Positions 44,452-52,899 of a DNA stretch of 64,000 nt are shown piece by piece. The position numbers and the translations under genes are program-made. The DNA lies in assembly GCA_022822785.1 (NCBI GenBank), contig JAJEAL010000053.1, forward strand, positions 62,001-126,000, in the 5' to 3' direction. The DNA comes from Candidatus Poribacteria bacterium (GTDB taxonomy: Bacteria > Poribacteria > WGA-4E > PCPOR2b). The notes beneath the pieces were generated by a model. That model did no database searches, was not told the DNA's origin, and saw only the letters and a program-made list of their open reading frames with translations. Within the stretch, counting starts at the first letter, position 1; every line of letters starts with the position of its first letter.

Positions 44452-45453
44452 TTAATCTTTCGTTTTAGATTCGTTGATTTTCGCTGCAACCCGCAATTTC
44501 GCACTTCGGGACCGAGGATTTTGTCGAATTTCATTGGGGGTTGGAGTTATCGGACGTTTAGTTAGTGTTTGAAGAGTGGGTGTATGCTCACACACACAAA
44601 TAGGGGTTTTCGGTGGGCAGATGCAGGCACGCGATAGAGCACGAAACTGTTCTTTTACAATTCGATCCTCGAGAGAATGGAAAGAGATAATGCATAAACG
44701 GCCACCCGGCCTCAACACGGAAACAGCCCCGCTTATCCCGGAATGCAGATTTTTGAGCTCATCATTAATATAGATTCGTAGCGCTTGAAAAACCCTTGTC
44801 GCGGGATGAATGCGCCACCCTGTTGATTTGGGGGGAATTGCAGCCAGAACAATTTCGGCCAGTTGACTGGTCGTTGAGATGGGCTTGCGTTTTCGAGCGT
44901 AAACAATTCCGCGTGCAATTTTTTTTGACCAACGTTCTTGACCGAATTGCGTAAAAATCTTTGCGAGTGCGTCTTCTGGGTGGCGGTTCACTACCCGCGC
45001 TGCCGATAGCGACTGGTTGGGATCCATCCGCATATCTAAGGGACCAGAGTGAGTAAAACTAAACCCTCTTGCTGGTGTATCCAGTTGCAAGGAAGACACC
45101 CCTAGGTCGAGTAAAATACCATCAACTTGCGGAATCGCCGTTTCCAGCTGATCTGCACTGCGATGTAATTGAGGCAGCTGATCCAAGTGAGCGAAATTTC
45201 CACCAACGAATGTCACCCGGTCCTTATATTTGTACAGCCTGTCCTTGGCAACAGCTAGTGCTTGCGAGTCCAAATCGATGCCCAGAAGGGAACCAGCCGG
45301 CGCGGATCTCTGTAAAATGACAGCAGCATGTCCACCTAATCCGACCGTACCATCCACATAAAAGCCATGATTTTGCGGTTGTAAAAATTGAACCACTTCA
45401 TTGACTAGGACGGGTATGTGTTCCTGACGGCTCCCGGCTTTCATTCCGGACAA
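44452..45453 (-). CDS. rsmH: 16S rRNA (cytosine1402-N4)-methyltransferase
   Basis: 333 residues, 10-11 nt after GGAGGG at a TTG start (45453); an ATG three codons later (45444) is the alternative. GLGGHAAVI is the SAM-binding motif, DLGVSSLQLDTPARGFSF and NRHPEDALAKIF are RsmH signatures, and IISFHSLEDRIVKEQF closes the family pattern. It methylates C1402 of 16S rRNA. The first gene of the cluster; no mraZ precedes it. A short out-of-frame reading frame of six codons starts at 45461 and ends overlapping the rsmH ATG. Confidence 0.94.
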   Translation of the reverse strand: MSGMKAGSRQEHIPVLVNEVVQFLQPQNHGFYVDGTVGLGGHAAVILQRSAPAGSLLGIDLDSQALAVAKDRLYKYKDRVTFVGGNFAHLDQLPQLHRSADQLETAIPQVDGILLDLGVSSLQLDTPARGFSFTHSGPLDMRMDPNQSLSAARVVNRHPEDALAKIFTQFGQERWSKKIARGIVYARKRKPISTTSQLAEIVLAAIPPKSTGWRIHPATRVFQALRIYINDELKNLHSGISGAVSVLRPGGRLCIISFHSLEDRIVKEQFRALSRACICPPKTPICVCEHTPTLQTLTKRPITPTPNEIRQNPRSRSAKLRVAAKINESKTKD

Positions 45454-45506
45454 TTACGCATACCCTCCTTTCGTAGGCTTATCTAGAGTTCACCCTAGTT
45501 GAGGGC

Positions 45507-45534
45507 ATTATATCATAGGTGCGGCCCATGTCAA
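45507..45534 (-). promoter_or_regulatory. Strong sigma-70 promoter of the division/cell-wall cluster
   Basis: TTGACA (45534-45529), 16-nt spacer, TATAAT (45512-45507) on the minus strand, with TGA just before the -10 giving an extended -10 (TGnTATAAT). Predicted start near 45499, about 46 nt ahead of the rsmH start. Confidence 0.7.
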
Positions 45535-45645
45535 GCATAAAATTGAGTGGTGGGAGGGACTTCCGAATCCTGACTCAGACAGGGCGAAGAACATCAAGTG
45601 CCGCGCTTCAGAAGTCCTCTGTGAATGAGAAATTGCCCGTCAACG

Positions 45646-46212
45646 TCACGCGCATTCTGTGAGAATTTGATGGACGGGGACATCCCACGTCTGCGGAAAG
45701 GTATCTGCCACAATCTGCGCCTCGTAAGCCAATCCGAGCCAAACTGACTGCGGACATTGTGGCAGGAATCGGTCATAAAACCCTGCACCGTATCCGATGC
45801 GATAACCCTTGGGGTCGAAGGCAACCCCGGGAACAAAAATTAAATCGATTTGTTCTAAAGGAAAAGGAGGACCGGTTTTCCGGCTAGGTTGATACATACC
45901 GTAACGATGGAGCACTAAATCTTTTTTCGCATCTGTGATACGGTGCGGGATAAGGCGGTGCTGTTTCGTATCCATCACAGGGGCAAGCGCAATCTTATTT
46001 CGAGCCAATAGGTAAGCGAGTAAGCCACTGGTCTCCACCTCACTCCGCATACTGAGGTACAGCAGTACCGCATTCGCTCCGTTCCCTTCAATCCAGGCTA
46101 TTGCACGGTTGACAATCTGTCGACTCAGCGTGGTTCTCACACGTCGCGGAATACCGTCCCGTTTGCGGAGCGCTTCTGCTCGAAGGCGTTCGCGTTCCTG
46201 TCGCCGGTTCAT
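45646..46212 (-). CDS. 5-formyltetrahydrofolate cyclo-ligase
   Basis: 188 residues. Basic N-terminal RRQERERLRAEALRKRD, then YLSMRSEVET and FVPGVAFDPKGYRIGYGAGF with YDRFLP are family motifs; the last is the ATP/substrate loop. It converts 5-formyl-THF to 5,10-methenyl-THF at the expense of ATP. It is the last gene of a row EutN - kinase - regulator - cyclo-ligase with short gaps (21 bp after the regulator). Confidence 0.92.
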   Translation of the reverse strand: MNRRQERERLRAEALRKRDGIPRRVRTTLSRQIVNRAIAWIEGNGANAVLLYLSMRSEVETSGLLAYLLARNKIALAPVMDTKQHRLIPHRITDAKKDLVLHRYGMYQPSRKTGPPFPLEQIDLIFVPGVAFDPKGYRIGYGAGFYDRFLPQCPQSVWLGLAYEAQIVADTFPQTWDVPVHQILTECA

Positions 46213-46233
46213 CTGATTTGTAACCCTCCCCTT

Positions 46234-47553
46234 TCATGTCCGCCCTCCAATCTGATCAATATATTTGGCGAGGGTATCGCGGAAGGTTGAAGGTTTCATT
46301 TTGAGCAGCCTAGCAGCCTGTGTCTTGTTGCCTTTTGCTTTTTTCATTGCCCAACCGATGAGTTCGCGTTCTGTTGACCGGATAATATCCTGAAAAGATA
46401 TTTCAGTCAACGTCTCATCTAAACTGATATGTGTCGGCAGCTTCAACTCAAGTGGAATATCGTCATCGGTAATTTGGTTTCCGTCACCAACGGTTACTAG
46501 CCGCTCAATCACGTTTTCTAATTCGCGAATATTGCCAGGCCATGGATAATCTGTGAGCACTCCGATGGCTTCGGGGGCGATTTGAATGGCGGTATTGGGC
46601 GAGAATAGGTCTAAAAAGTGATTGATTAAGAGGGGAATATCCTCCACCCTTTCACGTAACGGTGGTAGAAAGATTGGGACAACGTTCAATCGATGGAAGA
46701 GGTCATCTCGAAACTCGCCATTCTGGACTTTCGCGCGCAAATTCTTAGTTGTCGCGGCAATAATTTGAATACCCTCCATCTGTCCGTTTCTATCTAGGCT
46801 CAGCTCTTGGTCCTCTAGTGCCTGCAGGAGTTTAACCTGCAGTGCAGCGGGAAGCCCGGCGACATCTTTAAGAAAAAGTGTCCCTTTGTGCGCGAACGCG
46901 CTTTCTGTCTGCTTATCTCCGAAAAGGTCTCGATCTAATGTTTCGGCGGACACTCCTGAACAGTTGATAATCTTGAAGGGGTGGTGCCGACGTGCGTTGT
47001 TAAAATGAATTGATTTTGCAAGTAATGTTTTTCCGGTACCGGGCTCCCCGTATATAAGCACGGTGCTCTGTGTGTCGGAGATGTTTTCAAGCAGGTCAAA
47101 CAGGTCTTGTATTACCTGACTCTTCCCAATAATATGGTGATATGGAGAACGGCCTTTCATGGGAACTTTTAGCTGCGAACGCTGTTTGCCTTTGCCATGC
47201 AGCATCTTCAGTTTGTCCAACATCTGAATCAGCTCTTCACTGGAAAAGGGTTTCTTGATATAGTTATACGCGCCAAATTTCATCGCTTCCACAGCGGTTT
47301 CAACGCTCGCGTAAGCGGTCATAACTATCACAATTACATGGGGCTGCTCCTTCTGGACGCGCTTGAGAAATTCGATTCCATGCATCTTCGGCATCCGTAA
47401 ATCCGTAACAAGAACATCGAAATGCTCGTGCTGCACAAGCTGGAGTCCAATCGCTGGAGATTCGACCGCAATGGTATCGTAATTCGCCTCGCGCAAATCG
47501 TCGCGTAGTGTGATTAGTTTGATTTTTTCGTCATCGACAACTAATACTTTCAT
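46234..47553 (-). CDS. NtrC-family response regulator without the GAFTGA loop
   Basis: 439 residues. The receiver has Asp51 in VTDLRMP, Thr79 in MTAY and Lys101 in IKKPF. The AAA+ domain has Walker A GEPGTGKT (169-176) and the arginine region EFRDDLFHRLNVVP, and a Fis-type HTH (GNKTQAARLLKMKPSTFRD) ends the protein. Between LFG (210-212) and GTLFL (224-228) only 11 residues are present, where normal family members have about 22 including GAFTGA, the loop that contacts sigma-54. Walker B reads FLKDVA instead of FLDEIG. It should thus act with sigma-70 or as a repressor. Start overlaps the kinase stop (ATGA). Confidence 0.9.
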   Translation of the reverse strand: MKVLVVDDEKIKLITLRDDLREANYDTIAVESPAIGLQLVQHEHFDVLVTDLRMPKMHGIEFLKRVQKEQPHVIVIVMTAYASVETAVEAMKFGAYNYIKKPFSSEELIQMLDKLKMLHGKGKQRSQLKVPMKGRSPYHHIIGKSQVIQDLFDLLENISDTQSTVLIYGEPGTGKTLLAKSIHFNNARRHHPFKIINCSGVSAETLDRDLFGDKQTESAFAHKGTLFLKDVAGLPAALQVKLLQALEDQELSLDRNGQMEGIQIIAATTKNLRAKVQNGEFRDDLFHRLNVVPIFLPPLRERVEDIPLLINHFLDLFSPNTAIQIAPEAIGVLTDYPWPGNIRELENVIERLVTVGDGNQITDDDIPLELKLPTHISLDETLTEISFQDIIRSTERELIGWAMKKAKGNKTQAARLLKMKPSTFRDTLAKYIDQIGGRT

Positions 47554-49292
47554 CCCTTTTCCCCTCCTCTCCTAATCGGTAGTTTAACTGTAAACGCAGA
47601 GCCCTGTTCAACCTCGCTGTCGAACTCAATGACGCCTTCGTGTTGTCTGACGATCCGGTTGGATACCGAAAGACCAAGCCCCGTGCCCTTCTCAGTTATC
47701 TTTGTGGTATAGAACGGATCGAAAATCCGATCTTGAACGGACTTCGGAATGCCGATTCCTGTGTCCGCTACCTGAACAAAAACCGCCGCTTTACCCAGTA
47801 GCGCATCAAATTCAATTTCTCCAGTTGTGAAAGTCAGTATACCGCCATCGGGCATCGCTCCAATTGCATTTAGGGCAAGATTCAGGACAACCTGTTCTAA
47901 CAGGTGCTTGTCTCCGCGGACTAAATCGAGGTCCTTCTGGAAGTGCTTCTCAATCTGTATTCCTTTTTCGTCGGTGCTGTATGTGATCAGCCCGACGACT
48001 TCGGAGACGACCTCATTGAGGGAGACCGATGTGAGTGCTAAATCTCGTTGGCGTGAGAAATTGAGAAGCTGTCCAACCGTCGTTTCAATCCGCCGAAGCG
48101 CTTCTTCCATGAGGCCGAGGTATTCTTTAGTCTGCCGCTCGTTCTGTGGGGCGCGCCTTATCCGAAGGATGCAGTTAAGTAGGCCGTCAAGCGGGTTATT
48201 AATCTCATGTGCAACTCCTGCTGCCAATTCACCAATCGCTGCCATCTTCTCTGATTGGATCATCTGCTGCTCCATCCGTTTGCGATCTGTCACGTCTCGG
48301 CAAACCAAAACCGTACCTAAATAATTATCCTCTCTGTCACGTACGGCCGCATAAGTATTTTCAAAAAATTTATCCTTGATCTGTAGGCTTTGCTGTTCGA
48401 TGACCGCATGTCCTTTCGACAAATCCTCTGCAATTTGCAGGAAGATACCATCAGCTTCTGGGGGATGAACGGTTTCTGTATCAAGCCCGAACTGCTCTCT
48501 TTGAATCTGTTGCCCTGCCTTGTTAAAGAGTGACACGTGGTTCTTGTTGTCAACGAAGATGACCCCTTCCTGCATACACTCAATAATCGATGTGAGCTTG
48601 TTTCGCTCGAAAAGTACTGCGCCTCGTGCCTCTTCTAATTCTATCACTTTTTCTTCAAGGTTATCTTTCAGCTCGCGGGTTTCCGCCTCACGTGCCCTTG
48701 CGGTATCCATAATTGATGTCGCTAGATAGACCGAGAAAAACAGGGTGCTTGTAAACACGAACAGCACACTTGAAATGTAAATCGGGTTTCGCCAGAGTGT
48801 TTCTGGCAGAAAATTTTGCAGATGGTAATGCGGCAGAATATGGTAATACTCAAGGAGGATAAGAGCGCTTAGGAGGATTGTATTGAGAGTAGCGAGGATG
48901 TAGCTGACTTTTTTAGAGAGAAGTATACTCGCGATAACGAGATGGAAGATAAAGTAGAAAATAAACGGGTTCTCGACGCCACCGCTGAAGTGGATGAGCG
49001 CGGTCAAAGAGAACAGGTCTAGGATAATATGCCTGCCCGCGTACCGCTGAATTGATATGAGCGACTTGTCCGCGAGATGTTTAGGATAGATTTGCGGCTC
49101 AAAGTTATAGAGCGTCATCAACGCCGCGATGATATACAACGGCGTTGGATTGTCAATGATACGGAGCCCCCAACTTGCAATGCTTACAGTTAGTAAGACG
49201 CCGGTGATAGCGATCCAACGCAGATTGACAAGCCAACGTATCCGCTTGATGAGCTCAATTTTGAGCGGTAAATCTGTTGAATTGACATGCAT
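47550..49292 (-). CDS. Membrane histidine kinase with PAS domain
   Basis: 580 residues. About five or six membrane helices lie in the first 215 residues; a coiled coil (ELKDNLEEKVIELEEA), a PAS domain (about 245-360), the phospho-acceptor H-box GVAHEINNPLDGLL, and an HATPase domain with DTGIGIPKSVQDRIFDPF and GTGLGLSVSN follow. It belongs to the NtrB-like group of kinases, paired with the overlapping regulator gene. Signal unknown; the EutN-like gene precedes it by 44 bp. Confidence 0.92.
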   Translation of the reverse strand: MHVNSTDLPLKIELIKRIRWLVNLRWIAITGVLLTVSIASWGLRIIDNPTPLYIIAALMTLYNFEPQIYPKHLADKSLISIQRYAGRHIILDLFSLTALIHFSGGVENPFIFYFIFHLVIASILLSKKVSYILATLNTILLSALILLEYYHILPHYHLQNFLPETLWRNPIYISSVLFVFTSTLFFSVYLATSIMDTARAREAETRELKDNLEEKVIELEEARGAVLFERNKLTSIIECMQEGVIFVDNKNHVSLFNKAGQQIQREQFGLDTETVHPPEADGIFLQIAEDLSKGHAVIEQQSLQIKDKFFENTYAAVRDREDNYLGTVLVCRDVTDRKRMEQQMIQSEKMAAIGELAAGVAHEINNPLDGLLNCILRIRRAPQNERQTKEYLGLMEEALRRIETTVGQLLNFSRQRDLALTSVSLNEVVSEVVGLITYSTDEKGIQIEKHFQKDLDLVRGDKHLLEQVVLNLALNAIGAMPDGGILTFTTGEIEFDALLGKAAVFVQVADTGIGIPKSVQDRIFDPFYTTKITEKGTGLGLSVSNRIVRQHEGVIEFDSEVEQGSAFTVKLPIRRGGEKG

Positions 49293-49336
49293 TTTGATCT
49301 AAATAGCTGATGTCCCTTAAAGATGTGTATCAATTG

Positions 49337-49624
49337 CTACTTCTGAAACAGAATTTCCCCGTGCACCTCAATCGAATCGATGATTGCCATAATCACTGCA
49401 TCAACAGGTTTATCCTTGGTCACATCGGTTTGACGCGCCGAACTCCCTGCGGCAGTAAGTACCAACTCACCGACCCCTGCACCGACTGCATCGACAGCAA
49501 CCGTATATCGACTGAGAAGCGTTCCATCGAGCTCCGTATCCTGCACAATCAGCAGCTTACTGCCTCTCAGTTTCGCATCTTTTTGTGTTGCAACGACTGT
49601 TCCCACAACTTTTCCAACCGTCAT
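49337..49624 (-). CDS. EutN/CcmL-type microcompartment vertex protein
   Basis: 95 residues matching the EutN/CcmL pentamer family. It begins VGKVVGTVVATQKDAKLRG, continues through LLIVQDTE, and includes VAVDAVGAGVGELVL, the family core, followed by GSSARQT. Such proteins cap the vertices of bacterial microcompartments. No hexameric BMC shell gene or enzyme of a known microcompartment is within this window; the downstream kinase and regulator genes follow closely, so it may be part of a separate regulatory module or a stray member. Confidence 0.9.
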   Translation of the reverse strand: MTVGKVVGTVVATQKDAKLRGSKLLIVQDTELDGTLLSRYTVAVDAVGAGVGELVLTAAGSSARQTDVTKDKPVDAVIMAIIDSIEVHGEILFQK

Positions 49625-49696
49625 GCAAAATCTTTCCTTGTTGATTTCTATTCTGAACGCAGATCCCGTAAACCATAATGCGCTATCAAAACACTA

Positions 49697-49726
49697 TTGA
49701 CAAAGTTATCTGAGCATAGGTATAGT
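49697..49726 (+). promoter_or_regulatory. Predicted sigma-70 promoter for the Gfo/Idh/MocA gene
   Basis: TTGACA (49697-49702), 18-nt spacer, TATAGT (49721-49726). Start near 49733, 72 nt before the ATG at 49805. Its -10 overlaps the -10 of the opposing promoter by five bases. Confidence 0.55.
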
Positions 49727-49750
49727 AAACTGAAGCGGTCAAAAAGTCAA
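49722..49750 (-). promoter_or_regulatory. Predicted sigma-70 promoter for the EutN operon, overlapping the divergent one
   Basis: On the minus strand TTGACT (49750-49745), 17-nt spacer, TACTAT (49727-49722). Start near 49715. Because the two -10 boxes share bases, one polymerase must exclude the other. Confidence 0.5.
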
Positions 49751-49804
49751 GATTTTATTGTAGTCTAGACCGGTCAACGGTTCATGAATCCTAAGGGGAA
49801 AGCT

Positions 49805-51007
49805 ATGTCAGATAAGGTTCGTTTAGCAGTCATTGGTTGTGGTGGAATCGCAAACGCCCACCTGCGAGGATATCAAGCACTTGTAGAAAAGGGAGTTGAC
49901 ATCTTTTCGATCGAGGCAACGTGCGATGTGCGTAAGGAAGCGGCCCAAGATTATGCGGGACGGGTTGGAGAATTACAAGGAACTATACCTCGCGTTTACG
50001 ATAACGTTGAAGAGATGCTAAAAGCAGAGGATTTGAACGGAGCGGATATTTGTACATCGCATGCCTATCACCACATTTCCGCTATCCCGTGTCTCGAATC
50101 GGGCGTCGATATTATGACGGAGAAGCCGTTTGGAGTAACAATCAAAGCCAGTCGGAAAATGATTGAAGTCGCAGAGAAACATGGGCGGCTTACCGCTACG
50201 GCGGAGAATTGTCGTAGGACACCCGGACAACGGACCGTTAGATGGGCACTCAACGAAGGAAAGGTTGTCGGTGCTCCCCGAATGTTCTTCGCACAATCAG
50301 GGACTTGGAACGATCCAGCGAATATCGGGGATTGGCATTGGCGACTGAGTAAAGAGCTCAGCGGCGGCGGTATGGTGATGGACAGTGGCGCACACATGAT
50401 GGATACCATCCGTTACTTCTTCGGTGATGTCGACAAGGTTTACGCCGAAGTCCGTCAGATTGATGGACGGTTCGCCAATCACGCCGAGAAGGGAAGAGTT
50501 CCCTCTTGTCATGAGGATACTTGGGTAGCGATTATTACATTCAAGAGTGGCGTTGTCGGGACGTGGAGCTGGACAGTTGCTGCGCCGTGTGCTAGCTACC
50601 TGAATGTCGCTTTCTACGGTGCCGAAGGTGTCATCCGTGATAGCGGCGATGTCTTTCATCCGTTTACAGCTCAAGACCGAGGAGAGGCGGAGAGGCTTGA
50701 TGGGAAAAGATACACCATGCAGAAGCTCCGCGAGATGTACCTTGAAACATTGAGCGATGACGAGAAAGCGCGGCTTTTCCCGCATGGACTTGAGGACGGT
50801 TTCGCGTTGGAAATCTACGATTTTATTGATGCAATCAAAAATCGGCGGGCACCCGAAGTGGATGGGTGGACCGGCTTACAAGCCAAAGCCATCTCGATGG
50901 CAATCTATGAATCAGGCTATTCTGGCGAAGCAGTAACTATCGCTGATGTGCTCGATGGAAAGGTCAACGGATACCAACAAGAAATCGATGAGCATTGGGG
51001 GCTTTAA
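49805..51007 (+). CDS. Gfo/Idh/MocA family oxidoreductase
   Basis: 400 residues from the ATG at 49805, 7-8 nt after AAGGGGA. AVIGCGGIANAHLRGY is the NAD-binding motif, TEKPFG carries the EKP signature Lys, and GGGMVMDSGAHMMDTIRYF contains the typical substrate His region. No substrate is evident. An upstream ATG seven codons earlier lacks a ribosome site. The gene diverges from the EutN-kinase operon and shares an overlapping promoter region with it. Confidence 0.92.
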   Translation: MSDKVRLAVIGCGGIANAHLRGYQALVEKGVDIFSIEATCDVRKEAAQDYAGRVGELQGTIPRVYDNVEEMLKAEDLNGADICTSHAYHHISAIPCLESGVDIMTEKPFGVTIKASRKMIEVAEKHGRLTATAENCRRTPGQRTVRWALNEGKVVGAPRMFFAQSGTWNDPANIGDWHWRLSKELSGGGMVMDSGAHMMDTIRYFFGDVDKVYAEVRQIDGRFANHAEKGRVPSCHEDTWVAIITFKSGVVGTWSWTVAAPCASYLNVAFYGAEGVIRDSGDVFHPFTAQDRGEAERLDGKRYTMQKLREMYLETLSDDEKARLFPHGLEDGFALEIYDFIDAIKNRRAPEVDGWTGLQAKAISMAIYESGYSGEAVTIADVLDGKVNGYQQEIDEHWGL

Positions 51008-51057
51008 GCGAGAGTAATTCGCATTAAGGAATCGTCCAACAGAAACTGGAGGGATAG

Positions 51058-51098
51058 GGAACCCCCGCTCTATACTTGCCAAAAACTTGGTTCCTTTT
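51058..51098 (+). terminator. Weak terminator candidate after the Gfo/Idh/MocA gene
   Basis: GGAACC (51058-51063) pairs with GGTTCC (51089-51094), followed by TTTT. The stem is only six base pairs and the loop is long, so this is a low-confidence call. Confidence 0.3.
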
Positions 51099-51190
51099 GG
51101 TGCTGTGTGCTCTCTTTTGACATGAGTCTAATCGGTTCAGACTTGAACCTGTCGATTCGAGCGACAGTGTGGAGGTATGCGCTGACACTG

Positions 51191-52807
51191 CTACCTAAGA
51201 ATGGTATCTAGTCTGTGCAAATCGGCATTTTTCAGTGCTGAATCTTCCTTGTACTGATAGTAATAATCGAAGACTCGACTAACATGCCGTTCCACTGAAC
51301 GAGAGAGCTTCCTGTTTTTCCGCACGTTTCCTGGACCCGCGTTATAAGCGGCGAGTGAGAGACTGTAGTCACCATCATACCTTTGAAGCATATCTGCCAG
51401 ATATTTGACTCCCGCCTCTAGGTTTTTGAGCGGGACGAAACGTTCATCGATGTTTGGATTTGATGTTGGCTTTCTTACATTCTGATAGGAAGGTACCTTG
51501 AGGCCAAGGTCTCGCGCTGTCGGCGGCATCAATTGCAGCAACCCAGCGGCACCATTAGGCGAGATTGCTTTGGGGTTGAAATTTGACTCCGTTTTGACCA
51601 GTGCGAGGATGAGATCCACCTCGACGCCGTGCCGCTCAACGATCTGCTTAGTTGGAGATTTCGTATCGTCGGTTACCGATTGAGCTAGGCTTTCTGTTGC
51701 TGTTTTCGCTCTTTCCTTTAGGGGCTCCTCCTTCTCCTTCGCTAGAGGCACGCTTTGCCTTATGAGAGTATTCTGTTTCCCTGCGGATTTTACCCGTGCC
51801 TGTGTTGCAATTTCCTTTCTCTCCGCGACAATTGTTACTTTACTCACAGATGCCGAGGTTGCACGGACAGGGAAATCGAATGTTAAACCAACGGTGAGAA
51901 GATGTTTATACGCCACATCGGATTGGTTCAAGTAGGCGTAATGGAGATGTTTACCGTGGAGGTTGACAGAAAATCCCAAACTCCAGTCCGGCTCCGGCTG
52001 TATTCCGATGAGGTCGATTGCTGTGCCTAACCGGAGCGCCAGTCCATATGCACCAGCTTCAGCACCCATTCTGAGCTGCCACAACGCTGTATCCAACACA
52101 CTGTTCAGCTGAAGTGGTCGAACCGGTTTCCATGCTACCCCAACGGCAAATGTCTGATCGAACTGCTTCAGGAGCCTACCCTCTCGATCTGGAATAGTAA
52201 CCCCAGATATATCTATCAACGTTGCTCCCAAGATTACATGCGGGGGTAGCTTCACGATAGCGCCGAGATCGTAATTAGGTATCCATTGGCTGTCAGGGTT
52301 AGGGGCGCGATTGTATCCGAGGTTCCCGCCAAGCTGAAATCGACTGCCGATTGATCGAGCATAAGATAGCAGAACTTGGTTATAACCTGTCTCGAACGTT
52401 CCAACCGGGTTATTAGGGTGGTCGTGGAAGAATCGATCTGTGCCGTTCAAATCTAAGGCGCTCAAGCCGAATGTCCCCACGCGGTGAATCGGATAGCCCA
52501 CGGAAACCGCGCCTTGGGAAAGGTCGTAAACGAGGCTACCGCGCTCTAGGTTAGCGAGCCCCGCTGGATTCCAGAGTGCTCCCATCGAGTCATCGACATT
52601 GCTGATAAATGCCCCACTCATACCAAGCACCCTTGCACCAATCACCGGACGATAAGAAGCAGAGGCTAGTGAACTACACAGTAGCCATAAAACTAAGCTC
52701 CCAACACAGAAGGAGTACCGGTGGCTACGATATCCGTTTGTAGTTGGCAGCACTGCCTTTTTGCCTTTCTTATTCAGTTTCACAGTACAGGTAGAAACCT
52801 GTCGCAT
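51191..52807 (-). CDS. Outer-membrane beta-barrel (PorV/UPF0164-like) fused to lytic transglycosylase
   Basis: 538 residues. A signal helix (FCVGSLVLWLLCSSLASA) leads into a beta-barrel region resembling the PorV/UPF0164 group (GARVLGMSGAFISNVDDSMG, then ALWNPAGLAN) up to about 335. A Lys/Glu-rich linker is followed by an SLT domain with catalytic Glu407 (LVKTESNFNPKAI) and the GAAGLLQLMPPTA and LAAYNAGPGNVR motifs. The enzyme would cleave peptidoglycan glycan strands with a non-hydrolytic mechanism, anchored through a barrel in the outer membrane. I do not know a named family with this domain order. Last of a four-gene row. Confidence 0.85.
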   Translation of the reverse strand: MRQVSTCTVKLNKKGKKAVLPTTNGYRSHRYSFCVGSLVLWLLCSSLASASYRPVIGARVLGMSGAFISNVDDSMGALWNPAGLANLERGSLVYDLSQGAVSVGYPIHRVGTFGLSALDLNGTDRFFHDHPNNPVGTFETGYNQVLLSYARSIGSRFQLGGNLGYNRAPNPDSQWIPNYDLGAIVKLPPHVILGATLIDISGVTIPDREGRLLKQFDQTFAVGVAWKPVRPLQLNSVLDTALWQLRMGAEAGAYGLALRLGTAIDLIGIQPEPDWSLGFSVNLHGKHLHYAYLNQSDVAYKHLLTVGLTFDFPVRATSASVSKVTIVAERKEIATQARVKSAGKQNTLIRQSVPLAKEKEEPLKERAKTATESLAQSVTDDTKSPTKQIVERHGVEVDLILALVKTESNFNPKAISPNGAAGLLQLMPPTARDLGLKVPSYQNVRKPTSNPNIDERFVPLKNLEAGVKYLADMLQRYDGDYSLSLAAYNAGPGNVRKNRKLSRSVERHVSRVFDYYYQYKEDSALKNADLHRLDTILR

Positions 52808-52829
52808 TGTTACGCCTCACATATACACT

Positions 52830-52858
52830 GATATAGTACCCAGTTTTTTGCATGTCAG
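52830..52858 (-). promoter_or_regulatory. Possible sigma-70 promoter for the barrel-SLT gene
   Basis: CTGACA (52858-52853), 17-nt spacer, TATATC (52835-52830) on the minus strand, ahead of the ATG at 52807. Both boxes are imperfect. Confidence 0.3.
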
Positions 52859-52899
52859 CGATGGACTGCCTTAAAAATGTGGGCCTCGCGATGCGGTCA

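Noticed and set aside
51120-51190. tRNA-like stretch with hairpins between convergent genes
   Set aside because: Arms do not form a cloverleaf and no TTC-loop consensus is present.
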